Shown here: positions 1-10,739 of the stretch, in pieces
How positions within the stretch are numbered: position 1 is the first letter of the stretch
Layout: the number at the start of each line of letters is the position of its first letter
Assembly (NCBI GenBank): GCA_965112735.1
Contig: OZ218953.1
Coordinates: 1,364,001-1,428,000, forward strand
Direction: 5' to 3'
Length of the DNA: 64,000 bases
From: Phaeosaccion multiseriatum
Taxonomy: Eukaryota > Ochrophyta, other classes
Notes under the pieces: generated by a model
What the model was told of the DNA's origin: nothing
Seen by the model: only the letters and a program-made list of their open reading frames with translations
Database searches by the model: none
Translations under genes and position numbers: made by a program

Positions 1-221
1 CGAGAGAGCGGTCTATCAAGCATCACCACAGCATACTTCATGTTGCCCTCCGGAGTGCTCCTCTTTCACCCCGCACCCCCGCCCCGTGTCGGTGCATTCA
101 TCCGCCTCTGTAGCCTCTCACCCTCCCGAATGATCTTGTGCTCTGTCTCTATCTATCTCGCTCTATCTATCTATCTCTCTGCTCATATCTCTTTCCTTCC
201 CCTCTCTCCATCTCTCTGCAG

Positions 222-1720
222 GTTGTGACTCCTTGGAGTACGCTGTCACCTCAATTTGAGGCTCGAACGGTTCCCCCGTCAAGGTCGACGTCTTGAGAGC
301 TGGCACCAAATCCACAAAGGTGCACGCATGTGCATGCATACACGCACTGAGCTCCACACTCCTCCGCCTTGTCCTTTCTCTGCCTATCGAAACCTTGTCC
401 TGTCTTTGCCTTTCTCTGCATCTTGCAGGTGTCTTGACTGTCCCTTGCTTGCCTTTTCCCACGTCTGTGTATGTCGGTGTCTCCCGTCCGTGCTCAGCCT
501 CTTTCTCATATCAAAGCGTGAAGCCTCTACGGATCTGTCTGTGCGGCCGCCTCGGGTTCCCCTTCCTTCCTCCCTCCCTCCCTCCCTCCCTCCCTCACTC
601 ACTTACTCACTCCCTTTGTCTCTCCGAACTTGAAACCAGTCTGCATCACACATACCTCCCTCCATCAATTTGCGGAGACCCTCAGACCCTCAGACACAGA
701 CCCTCCCTCCCCTCCCTCGCCCGCCCTCCACCCCCTCTCTCCCTCTCTCTTTCCCTAGCCTTTGCGTTTCTGATAAGTAAGGTGGTGCAGCTGAAGAAGC
801 TGGAGAGCAACCCCAGCTACTACAGCATGGGTGTGCAGCTGTCCGCCAACATGCATGGCGTGAAGCGTGTCATCCCCTCCAGCCCCGTTGAGACCGTTCA
901 GTTGGCAGCGGCAGAGACTTCTACGGTCATCAGAGACACCACCAGGGGGCTCTCACAGGTGGGGTGGGCGGCCATGGTGTGGTGTGTTTTGCTTCCCCTT
1001 CAAATCAGTTCATGTCCTTTCCTTCTCCATCCAATAGCGCTCCGACCCCCCCCCCCCCCTGAATCGATGTATCTATCGATCCATGATGCCACACGCTGAT
1101 CATTTTGTGTGGGTGTGGTCAAAGAATGGTGGGGGTGTGGTCCCACGATTGTATTTCCGGTGCCTTACGATACCTGCCTCCTCGCCGCCGCTCCATCCCT
1201 CCCTCCCTCCCTCCCTCCCTCCCTCCCTCCCTGCTTCTCACGCAGCTTCTCAGAGGCTCCGGCGGTCTCGGACAAGTGCAAGGCCCTGTGGGCGTAGTGA
1301 AGACAGGAGGAGAAATGGCGAGGGATGGAGGCGCTCGGTCGCTGCTGCCCTTTGCGGCCGTCATCTCCATCAACTTGGCCGTGGTCAATGCACTGCCCTT
1401 CCCTGGGCTGGATGGGGGGCAAATGGCCTTCCTGCTACTCGAGCTCGTGCAGGTACGCGCGCGTGTGTGTGGGTGGGTGTGTGCCTGTGCGCGTGCGTGT
1501 GGGTGTGGGTGTGAGTGGGTGGATCGGTGGGTGGGCGGGTCGGTGGGTGAGCGTGTGTGTTCGGAGGAGTTGTCAGGTAAAGGCAGAGAGGTCATCGGTC
1601 GCTTGACATATTGCTGATTTGGCAGGGCGCAGCTCTCTTGATCGCGGAGTGGCGGCCACAATTAACGGCGTGGCCTTCCTGCTGCTGCTTGCCCTGGGCA
1701 TATATATTATATATATATAG
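222..1720 (+). CDS. Site-2-type (M50/RseP-like) intramembrane zinc metalloprotease, 3' part
   Basis: Read as exons 222-319, 782-958, 1246-1452 and about 1626-1720; upstream exons are outside the window or not recognised in 1-221. The first exon resembles the end of a PDZ domain (GSPVKVDVLRAG). The third carries GPVGVVKTGGEMA and NALPFPGLDGGQ, the C-terminal metal-ligand motif of the M50 family (usually NLLPIPALDGG). The last exon reads GVAATINGVAFLLLLALGIY, a terminal membrane helix. Family members cut membrane-embedded substrates; cyanobacterial and plastid relatives are known, but targeting cannot be judged here. Odd points: an in-frame TGA at 257-259 inside the PDZ-like exon, and the last exon fits the family only one base out of phase with its donor. 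Either the gene is broken or the assembly has errors. The family call rests on the LDGG exon and is strong; the exact ends are not. Confidence 0.75.
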
Positions 1721-2372
1721 TGGTGACATTCTGCTCCAAAAATAAATCCATCTTGTCAGTAGTAAAACAAACAAAAAGCCCTTGAAGGGTATCGCATAAA
1801 CTACACGTCCCGAACTCACGTTACCTTACGGGGGACAGCAATGTGGTGGGGGGGGGGGTGGAGGGAGAGGATCTCGCCACGGACACACACACAGAGACAC
1901 ACATATACACACACACACACACAGACACACACAAAAGAGAGAAAGAGGGCTTGCAGCAACCGAGGTGAGGGTGCCTCGGTCGATGTTGAGTTGAGACAAG
2001 TGTTCCACGAGATGAGCCCTGTGACACCAAGGCAGGCACGTGCCACGCAGTGCGCGACTCCCTACGCAGGGGAGCAAGAAGCAAAGAGAAGGGCGAGAGG
2101 ACAGACAGACGTGGCTCCTCCCTCGTGGCCCAAGCGTAACACTGTACCTGTATTAACAGTGACACATTATCAGTTAAAAAATATTTTCCTCCTAAACCTT
2201 CTAACTTATGTCTACCGTGCGCGACTGATCCCCAATACCAGTTCCGCTCCGCAAAATGGGTGTTCACCACGGTTGTTGTTGGCCTTGAGTGAGAACGCAT
2301 CGATACCGCCGCTCGGATGGTCTAGACCGCCGTTCAGCAGGTGTCCTTGGTGCCTTCCTTCCGCCGTGTCTC
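1721..2372. other. Intergenic region between convergent genes
   Basis: No gene is recognised. It holds the 3' flanks of the metalloprotease (+) and the LEA-like gene (-), a short AT stretch just after the metalloprotease stop, and a CA/GT-rich simple repeat near 1884-1935. The open frames here are repeat-driven and look non-coding. Confidence 0.5.
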
Positions 2373-3326
2373 TTACTTCAACTTGTCCACTTCGTCCCCA
2401 GCCTTGTCCGCGGCATCCCCTGCCGTGTCGAGGGCTGAGTCCTTGGCACTGGTGGCGCTATCCTTCACGCTGCTGGCCCCGTCGGAGACGCCATCCATGG
2501 CATCCTTGGCGGCGCCCTCAGCCTTGTCCACGGCATCCCCTGTCTTGTCCTTCACCGTGTTGGCCGCGTCGCCAGCTGAGTCCTTGACGTTGCTGGCCCC
2601 GTCGGAGACAGTATCCTTGGCATCCTTCGCCGCGTCCTCAACCTTGCCCGCGGCATCCCCTGCCTTGTCGACAACTGAGTCCTTGGCGCTAGCCGCGCTG
2701 TCCTTGACGTTGCTGACCTCGTCGGAGACAGCATCCTTGGCATCCTCAGCCGTGCCGCCGAGCTTGTCCTTCACCTTATTGACCGTGTTCCCAATCGAGT
2801 CCTTGGCGCTTACCGCGGTGTCCTTCACGCTGCTGGCACCGCCAGATACAGCATCCTTGGCACCCCCAGCGGCGTTGCCAAGCTTATCCTTCACCTTATT
2901 GGCCGTGTTCCCAATCGAATCCTTGGCGCTCACTGCGGTGTCCTTTACGCTGCTGGCCCCGCCAGAGATGGCGTCCTTAGCGCTGTCCACGATATCAGAC
3001 GCCTTGCCATTCATGATCTGTGTTGTTGCCATCATCGGGGCGGGGACACGCACAGACAGGCAGGTGTAGGGACAGCAGACGCCATGCCAGAAAGAAAAGA
3101 CAAGCAAGTAAGAGGGGAGAGACGGGACGCATAGCGGACGCAACGTGGAAGGGATGGGACACAGACGGTTCGTCCTCACCGAGTCAGTAAGCCGCTTTGG
3201 CCCTTCGTTCGTGGAGCTTCTTGTCGGAGCCTTGTAGGGGGCCGCGCTGCCGGTCAAGGCTGTGGGTCCCACGAAGGCGGAGGCGCAACCGAGAGTCGCA
3301 AGAGTGGCGAAGCAAGCACTCTTCAT
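2373..3326 (-). CDS. Plastid-targeted LEA-like repeat protein
   Basis: Two exons on the minus strand, 3326-3180 and 3017-2373, join in phase 0 to give about 263 residues. The start was chosen at the Met of MKSACFATLATLGCASAFVG: a short signal peptide followed by an ASAFV motif, the classic entry signal for complex red-lineage plastids. The rest is an Ala/Lys/Asp/Ser-rich, cysteine-free array of degenerate units of roughly 35 residues (AKDAVSGGASSVKDTAVSAK, with DSIGNT.NKVKDKLG). The composition and 11-mer-like periodicity match group-3 LEA and apolipophorin-like amphipathic proteins, which are disordered in water and fold on membranes or on drying. A role in plastid membrane or stress protection is inference. 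It could also be a lineage-specific plastid repeat protein unrelated to true LEAs. Confidence 0.8.
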   Translation of the reverse strand: MKSACFATLATLGCASAFVGPTALTGSAAPYKAPTRSSTNEGPKRLTDSVRTNRLCPIPSTLRPLCVPSLPSYLLVFSFWHGVCCPYTCLSVRVPAPMMATTQIMNGKASDIVDSAKDAISGGASSVKDTAVSAKDSIGNTANKVKDKLGNAAGGAKDAVSGGASSVKDTAVSAKDSIGNTVNKVKDKLGGTAEDAKDAVSDEVSNVKDSAASAKDSVVDKAGDAAGKVEDAAKDAKDTVSDGASNVKDSAGDAANTVKDKTGDAVDKAEGAAKDAMDGVSDGASSVKDSATSAKDSALDTAGDAADKAGDEVDKLK

Positions 3327-3609
3327 GAGGGTTGGAATCGGACACACGGAAAACGTGGATGTAGCTAGAAAGTGTTGAAGGAGCTGAGTGCTGGGAATAG
3401 CCGGCTTAGTTGTGACTCAGACTTTTTGTTCTTTTCTTAAAGCCGTACTTGCTTCATCCAAGGGGTACACACATGTTGAAGAAAACTGGCTGGCGTCGCC
3501 ATTTGTGTGGTGGTGTTTTTCTCAACTTTTTTTTTTTTTTTTTTTGCTCGCCGCAGCTCGGCAGTTCCGGTTTTTTTTTTTGCAGCGTCTGCTGCCCCCC
3601 CCCCCCCTA

Positions 3610-4420
3610 CCGGCATCTAGGGTCACGCAGCTGCTGCTCATCTCGGGGGCAGATGTGAACAAGACGAATTAGCCGAGGAAGCTCACCGCTCTACGTTTTG
3701 CAAGCCAGAATGGTCATGACATTGTAGTGGCTGGATCAGCTCATAAAGCACAGCCGGCGCTGATCTCGCAAGCCGTGACGTTGAGGGTGGGATAAGTGCT
3801 TTGATGGAAGCGGCTCGGGGGGCGGGGGGGGGCAAGGACACAGAAGCCTTGTGCGAAAGCTCCTATAAAAGGTGGTGCAATACACTTGGCATCTGAGTTT
3901 GCCATGCTCGCATCGTGCAAGGGCTCCTCTCAGGAGGTGTTGACGTTGAAATTCTCATTGGCACTTGACGATGGGTGTTAGTACAGCTTTGTTTCGCTCT
4001 GGCTGCTGGGCAGGCAGGGCATGAGGCAGTGAATGATCCATGGCATGAGCTCTCTCTCTCTCTCTCTCCTCTGCACGTCAGGGGCTTATCCGGACATTGA
4101 AGGTACTGTCAACGGTGGGACGCTGTTCTTCGCATTGAATGGCCATAGCGGGGCGGCGTTGGCTGGAGCTGGGTCTCGGGAGGAGCCTCACTGGCAAAGG
4201 CTCTGACAAGAGTACACGTGCTCAACAACCATGCAGGGGACTGCTGTGTTGATTTCCTTGTGGCCGCGGACAGGCATCGCTTCCTTTATGTCACAAAGCG
4301 CGTTGGACCTGATGCGGGGTACTGTCCGTCTCTTTGGCAAGGAAGGGAGGATTAAGGTGTCGCAGAGAGAAGTCAGCCCTGAGGTGCTGCAGGAGGTGGC
4401 GGAGGAGATGGCATGATGAA
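3610..4420 (+). pseudogene. Decayed ankyrin-repeat gene relic
   Basis: No intact frame survives, but several ankyrin signatures follow each other on the plus strand in shifting frames broken by stops. They are TQLLLISGADVNKTN near 3625-3670, then after a TAG codon LTALRFASQNGHDIVV near 3682-3732, IVQGLLSGGVDVEIL near 3915-3957, and TLFFALNGHSGAA near 4120-4160. The pattern (L)LL..GADVN....G.TAL..A..NGH..IV is the hallmark of the family. The upstream part is lost in homopolymer and GC tracts. The fragments look like an old, fragmented copy rather than spliced exons, since stops fall inside the repeats. Confidence 0.6.
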
Positions 4421-4739
4421 CGGGGCGCTTCGGGTGTGTGGTCAGCAAGGCGGGGAAGGAGGACTGGTGGTGCTCTGATGAAGGGGACAAGCCTCTTCTG
4501 CATTGTAAGCAGGGAGAGGGCGGGGCGAGGGCTTCGATTGAGGCAAGGACAAGGTGCAGAAGTCCCCTAGAGTTGCGTTTGCGCATAGAATACACCGATT
4601 ATCAGACATCTCCCTCCCCCCTCCCAACGGTGTGCCCTCCCCACCCCCCCCCCCGTCCACGTGCCCCAACCCTAGCACCCCCCCCCCCCCCCCTCCTCAA
4701 CCCTTTCTCCCCCCTGATCCAAGCAGCACAGTACAGCGT

Positions 4740-4802
4740 ACACAAACACACACACATATATATATATATGCGCGCACACACACACACACTCTTACATGCA
4801 CC

Positions 4803-4835
<33 letters not shown>

Positions 4836-5100
4836 GTCCGGATGTGACGTCACACAATATATCTTTCCCGATGTACCGATGTCGGCCCCGATATACTGAT
4901 GTCGGCCCCGATACCATCAGTATCGGCATCGATCCCACATCGGTCCCCATCCTAACCCCTATATGGAGATCTCGGGGCCGATGTCGGGCCCGATCTTATC
5001 ATGTAGGCCCCGATATAGGAGACATCGGCCCCGACATCGGACCCGACATACAGGGTGCATTATTGGGCTCTATTTAGGCTTCAAAAACACACTCGGCCCC
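4740..5100. repeat. CA/TA microsatellite followed by short CGAT/CGGCC repeats
   Basis: 4741-4840 is (CA)n with an embedded (TA)n. From about 4860 to 5060 the sequence repeats variations of GATGTCGGCCCCGATAT in both orientations, giving many short palindromes. No coding potential beyond repeat-encoded frames is seen. Confidence 0.7.
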
Positions 5101-6130
5101 TGACATGCTTCTGAGGCGACCCTGGTTCCTGCTTCTGGCCGGCGCCAGCCGGCCTGCTTCCTGCTTCTGGGCTGGCCTGTCTCAGAAGCATGTCAAGTAC
5201 CCACCTCAGCCCCAGCCATGCACGCCTAGCGGCCTAGGCCTATTTGGGAAAATTGTCCGGCCTAGCGAGGGCCGTAGGCCCTCGGCCTAGCTATTTGTAT
5301 GCCGCCACCTAGGCGGCCTAGGCGGGCCGGAGGCCCGCGGCCAAGGGCAGACGCCAACTAGGACGGTGGGAGTGCCCAGAGTGCAAGAGTAGTCAGTTTT
5401 AAGCAAATGTATTGCATGGGATTGCTTGGAAGTGAGGAGTAGCTAGACTTGGTTCGTGTTGTCTCTTTCCGCCTCGACTCGCTGGCCCTATGAGGAGTGC
5501 AGGCCTACAGGTGTGCTGCTACCCACTTCCTGGGCGGCACCACGCACGCGCCCACGGTCACTGCCTGGGAGGCCTGGGAGGCTGCCTAGAGGCGGGCTAG
5601 AGGCCGCCTAGGACTGAAAAGTGAGCGGCCTAGGGCGGCCGGAGGCCGCCGGCCTCGGCCTTGCGGCCTAGCTAGAACCGCTAGGCTTGCATGGGGTCGA
5701 CCCCTGACACGCTATGCATCGCCCACTTTCTCGATAGCGCGCTATCGCGCTATCGGCCGGCTGGCTGGCGCCGGCGACAGCGGATAGCACCCGCCCCCCC
5801 CCCCCCACCAAAGCCGGCTGGCGCCCGGCGATAGCTAGCGGATGGCGTGCCGGCTGTCGGCTCCAGGCGAGGTTTCTCGGGCCCCCGATAAAGCAGAAGC
5901 CTGCGGCGGCCTGCGGCCGAAAGTAAGAAGCCTGCGGCTGGCTGGCTGGCCTGCGGCCAGAAGCCTGCAGAAAGTAGCGAGAAGCCTGCCAAGTCCCCCA
6001 TTTTTCTCCCAGCCAGGCAGCCTGAGAAGGCAGCCAGCCTGAAGTCTGACCACTGGCCTGCGGCCAGAAGCCCGAAGCCTGGAGGGGGTACGGCCCAGAA
6101 GCCTAAAGCCCGAGAAAGGGACCCGACACA
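5100..6130. repeat. GGCC-rich degenerate inverted-repeat tract
   Basis: About 1 kb dominated by GGCCTAGGCC-, GCCGGC- and CAGAAGCCTGCGG-type words in both orientations. A hairpin-capable pair is visible: TGACATGCTTCTGAG at about 5101-5115 and its complement at about 5179-5193. No gene is recognised. It looks like a locally amplified satellite or the remains of a non-autonomous element. Confidence 0.55.
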
Positions 6131-6313
6131 CAGAGCATGTTACTTTATATATATTACACCCTTAAAGGCAGACAAAAGAAGAGGAAAAAGGAATGAATTA
6201 ATGACATAATCGTTTCCCTCCTTGAGTTTTCTTTCTGTCCCCTGTAAATCTATCTCTTCTCTCTTTCCTCGCACTTGACACCAGCAAACACACATGGAAA
6301 ATAGGGCGTTGGC

Positions 6314-7424
6314 ATGGGTGACAGCGTGCCCACAAGCGAAGCAGCAGTAACACCTTCATCGGGTCCTCTCCTCCCTCTGCAACAGGAAGGCACCGCTTTC
6401 TTCGAGCAAGTCGCTTGGGATTCGAGTCCAAGCCACTGCGTCTACGTGAGGGGGCTGCGAGAACATGGTGGGTTATAACAAATTTGGTTCGTGCCGGGCA
6501 CTGATCTTAGAAAAGGAAGCTGTCCTCTCGAGCAGTCCCCGTCATTCCCCCTCGATCTCTCTTTCCCCCGTCCGCCCGCAGCCGACTCGGATGCCCTGAG
6601 GAGCAAGTTCGCACGCCGCTTCGGCCCCGTGGACCGCGTGTTTTGCAAAGAGGGCAAGGGTGGGAAATGCTTCGCCTTTGTCACGTTCCTCACCCAGTAC
6701 TCTGCCATGACTGCCATTGAGGCAAGGTACATTGTGAGTAGGCAGCTCGGGGACCCGTCTTGTGGCGACAAGCTCTTCATCGGCCCTCTCATAGAGTCGT
6801 CAAGGCCGCCGGGCAGTGCGACCAAGACCTTTGCCACCGACTACAGTCTGTCTAGCAAGATTGCAAACGAGATCCTGGGCTTTGATAACTGGGACAGTGA
6901 GGTGCTCGAGCACGCATTTTGGGACGACGTCGAGGAGGGAGGCCAGGGATACTTGGCGGGGGCGCGCGTCAGCGTGACTGTTCGCTTCGGAGAGGAGCTG
7001 CTGTACGCGGAGGGTATGAGCTGTGTACGGGCACTGGCTACGAGAGACCGATACAACGTCAAGAAGAGAGCCATCGCTGCCGCCCGGCACACGGCCTTCC
7101 GGGACAACGTCTCTTTGGTAAGTCTTTTTATCTTGCGCGTCAACAACACAGGGTGAAAGCGTGGCATTGTTCCTTCTCCCCCCCCCCCTGTCGCGGTTAG
7201 ACTGTCGTTCCTCAGCGCCAAGAAGCGCGGAAAAGAACGAGTTGAGTTCCACACGATAAGAGAGGGCTAACCGAGCATGCGCCTTCCCTCCTCCTCATGT
7301 TGTCTCCTCGTCCTCTCCCCAGCTTTTGAAGGACGGAGTCTGCCACGCTGTTGCCAACTCGTATGACGAGGACAATGTGCCGAAGGAGGAGACGGTGTGG
7401 ATGGATTTCAGCATAGCCGGATAG
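6314..7424 (+). CDS. RRM plus RAD52-motif protein (RDM1-like)
   Basis: Exons 6314-6467, 6582-7117 and 7323-7424 join with consistent phase to give about 263 residues. The N-terminal half is an RRM: CVYVRGLREH matches RNP2, and GKCFAFVTF the RNP1 position. The C-terminal half reads ANEILGFDNWDSEV then a strand-rich stretch ending YNVKKRAIAAARHTAFRDNV, which resembles the RAD52-type motif of animal RDM1. RDM1 binds DNA and RNA and is linked to recombination and damage responses. The RRM is clear; the RAD52-motif assignment is by eye. The start is the first in-frame Met, 45 codons before the RNP2-like strand. The gene is small, lacks a targeting peptide and is presumably nuclear. Confidence 0.65.
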
Positions 7425-8629
7425 CCGCCACACCCATCGATCGGTACAATGCCGAGTCTCGCCTCTGTGAAGTGTGTACCTGGCCGGCGCCAGGACTCCC
7501 TCTTATCCCCATTCCCCGCGCTGCCCCTGTGCACGTACTCCACACGCCACAGCTTGGTTCCCCTGCGAGGCATCGGGAGTATGGGCATGGACGGTAGCAT
7601 TGCTTTTATGGTTTGGGGCAGCATGACTCACTGTGGAGGGCTCAATTGTGACTCACTGTGTAGGGCTCAAGTGCCCTTCACTGAACGAGCACAGCCTTCA
7701 ACAAATACACAAGTGTTGTACAAATGCAAGGAGGCGCGCCGTCGCTGCTCCCTCTCCGGTCCTTCGTGTGCATCTTTCTGCTCTGCATAACGGCCACAAC
7801 CGTGGGCAAGACGTCTTGCCATCAGTTCCCTCCCTCTGGAGCCGTCTTCTTACTTGCCATCAGTTCCCTCCCTCTGGAGCTGGCTGCTTCTCTGACACCG
7901 CAGCAAGTCGCCGCTCCCTGCAAAACCAACAGCTCTTCCCTCTCGGCACATGTAGCCACTCTGACTGACATTGACCCTCTCTCACTGCAGCCTCTCTCCG
8001 CTACTATCGCTGCTGCGGTGGGTACTGTCTCTGGGAGCTCCTGGAAAGCGCAAGCACGTCCTTTTAAAGCCTTGGGGCCAGTGGAGCAGCAAGGAGCCCA
8101 GTCAGGAAACGTGGGATGACCACTTTGTCTTCCCCTTCCTACAACCCTGTCCACTCGTATCCAGTAGGAGCCACCGGAGTAGAGTCATCCAGGTGAGTCC
8201 GTGCCCAGTGCAGTCCAGTGCTCCGCCATCCATCACGGCCTCTGCCCCATGAGCAGACTACACGCACGATGGAGAGCATCGGGAATGAAATGGGGCTGCT
8301 ACACACTTACTCTCCCCTTCTGCGCATCTGCTTGCTCTCCCTCCTCCATCCCGTGCCCACGTCGACCGAAGTCCTTCCCTTTCCTTTATGGCTGGGCTGG
8401 TCTGACATCGCCGGCTGGGTGCAGGCGGCAGCGAGAGAGAACGTCATGGTCGCATCATGCACAAAGCCTTGCTCCAGGAGCGTTCGCCAGGAGCGTTCTT
8501 CGGATAGAGCCACGCCGGAGAATTGGGACCGGTGTAGCTGCCGCTGCTGCTGCATAACGTATACACCTCCTTCCCCTTCACAGCGGACAAAGGAGGGGGA
8601 GTCAATGACGTTGATTCTTGCATTGCCGA
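7425..8629. other. Intergenic region with one weak secreted-type ORF
   Basis: No gene can be named. A plus-strand frame from 7724 to 8119 begins with a plausible signal peptide (LRSFVCIFLLCITATTVG), and a good acceptor (7989) and donor (8190) occur nearby, so a small unrecognised gene is possible. A roughly 27-bp phrase beginning CTTGCCATCAGTTCCCTCCC occurs twice, near 7815 and 7854. The evidence is too weak for a gene model. Confidence 0.3.
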
Positions 8630-10440
8630 CTAGCTGTCTTTTCCTCTTCCGATGCCTCCCTTGACAGCACCCAGCGTCTCCTTCCACTCAACCGCGTACT
8701 TGTCTGTGTGCTGGAGCGTGCCCGTCTTGACCAACTCTTCAAGGGCGGGAAGGAAGCCCCCAACCCCGACTGACCCCACCAGGACCACCAAGATGGAGAG
8801 CTGAAGTATACAGTACCATCGTGCAATGTTTTTACGGACGGAGAGAGGCGGGCGAGACGGGCAGCAGGACAGAAGAGACACAAGAGAAAGAGAGAAAGAA
8901 GAGCAAAGAGGAAAGAGGGAGAGGAAGGAGCGGCGGTGAACGAAAAGGGCCGAGTGACAGATTGATACAGGGGAGTCTTGTACAGTACCCCGTCAGGGAA
9001 GGACCAAGCCAAATGGTTAGACAGGGGAGTATTGTGCCGCAATGTAGGGGAAGGAACAAACCAAAGGGTTGGAGTTGGACCAGGCCATGCTTCCGGAGGT
9101 TGTTGGGAGAAGCGCACTCACTCACTCACTCACTCACTCACTCACTCACTCACCGGAAGGGAGATGGACGGGCCTAGCACGGCCTCAAGCGCTGCATTCA
9201 CGCCTCCCGCGTGGCAGAGAGAGAACCACAAGAGCGCGAAGAGCGACCCCACCCCTGCCCCCACGAGGACCTGAGGAAGACTGTGAAAGCCCACCTTGAC
9301 ACGCCACAGGCTGGAGGGGAGCGGAGGGGAGGGGAGTGGGATTGAAGGGAGGGAGAGGGAGAGAGTGGGTTTTGGGGGCAGAGCGTGGCGAGAGAGAGAG
9401 AGGGAGGGGGGGGTGGGGGGGGGGGAGGAGTAGCTTGGTGTGCAAGGAGGACGAAACTGATGGAAAAGAAGGAGGGAAGCGGACTGGACTCTTCCTTCAT
9501 GACCGCCACAACTCGGAAACAGCGGGGCTCTGGTACCTTGCAACGATAGCGTACGACGCCAGTGCCCCCTGGGTCTGCAGCGTGTCCAGCGGCCACCACC
9601 CGGGGGTAGACGTCTGTAGACTGAGCCCCACGTAGGAGGAGAGGAAGAAGAGAGCCTTTGGGCAGGTATGTGCAGGCGTAGGGAGGGGGGGCGGGCGTGT
9701 GCTGATGTCAGAGCAGGTGACGAGGGCGAAGAGGGCATTGGTTCCCTCTCTCCCTCCCCCTCTCCTACACTCACCACAGCATGGGAACTGGGCATGCCAG
9801 GATCGACGAGCCTGGACCCCTCTGGCCGGCACTGGTTGAACAGTTTCTTCAACACCTGCCCCGCAGCAGCAGCGACAGCAGCAATGCCAGCACAGAGTGG
9901 AAGGGATGCTGTTAGAGATGCGGTGTGGAGAACGTCGAAGTAGCAGAGGGGTGCCATTTTGATACAACCATCAAAAAGTAAAGACACCTCTAGCGAAAGA
10001 TTTGAGCAGCGACGTCATACCTTGGAGAGTACTCCACTGCTGATTCCCCCAACCACCCACGTAAGCGTTTCAGGGTCCCTCCTGATGAGCAGTGCGGCCG
10101 CCACCGAGCCAGCGACGGCCCAGCGCGTGCTAAGCCCGATCACGGCTAGGAGCGCATCTGCGACTCCCTTCACATCAAGCGCTGCTTCCTCTCTTCGGGA
10201 ATCAAGCGCTTCAGCAGGAGCCACTTCCTCAGTCTGTTGGATGGCCTGGAGCGGCTTAAAAGACTGCCTCTTCTGCATGAGTTGCAGCCCTCGCAGTCCT
10301 GCTCGATGGGGAGGAAAGTGAGTGACGCTGCTCCTGCTGCTGCTCCTCAGAGGCGATAACGAAACGGAGAGCGGCTGCAAAAAGGCCGAGCACAGCGCAA
10401 GAGTCTGCAAGAGACACAGGCACCAGGGTGCACGGTGCAT
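8630..10440 (-). CDS. Plastid-targeted PAP2-type lipid phosphate phosphatase (LPP-gamma-like)
   Basis: Five minus-strand exons (10440-10021, 9855-9775, 9655-9537, 9310-9154, 8800-8630) join in phase to about 315 residues. The start Met precedes a signal-like stretch ending CSAFLQP, a heterokont plastid leader. The three phosphatase motifs are present: KKLFNQCRP (K-x6-RP, about 143-151), PSSH (about 162-165) and RVKVGFHSLPQ (motif 3, with the usual Asp replaced by Gln as in LPP-gamma and dolichyl-diphosphatase relatives). Hydrophobic segments between the motifs and near the C-terminus suit an integral membrane enzyme. Likely reaction: dephosphorylation of phosphatidic acid or a polyprenyl diphosphate in plastid envelopes, feeding galactolipid synthesis; the substrate is inference. 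It is divergent to the ubiquilin gene across 299 bp. Confidence 0.85.
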
Positions 10441-10739
10441 GCTAGTTTGTTTGAAAGCCAAGGCCTTCCATAAAGGGGAAAAATCAATTTCCCACAATTT
10501 CAGTTTCTCCCCCTCCCCCTCTTGCTTCCTTCTTTCGATTTCTTCACCTCAAAGAGCAGAGAGGAAGAGCGACGAAGAAAGAGAGAGAAAAGGGGGACCA
10601 GCAGTACTCAGTGCTGAAAGTGGAGAGCTTCTCCGACCATCTTCTTCGCGGCAAGCAGCCGCAGGAGCAGCAACAAGGGCGGGGAACGTGCCGAAGAAAG
10701 AAGAGGTCCGGGGGAAAAAGGAGGAGTTAAGAGTTCAAG

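Noticed and set aside
1821-2300. Minus-strand ORFs with VCVCVCV stretches
   Set aside because: Generated by the (CA)n repeat; no splice or family support.
9497-9967. Separate minus-strand protein of 156 codons
   Set aside because: Its good part (LFFLSSYVGLSLQTSTPGWW) is exon 3 of the PAP2 gene; the rest is intron read-through.
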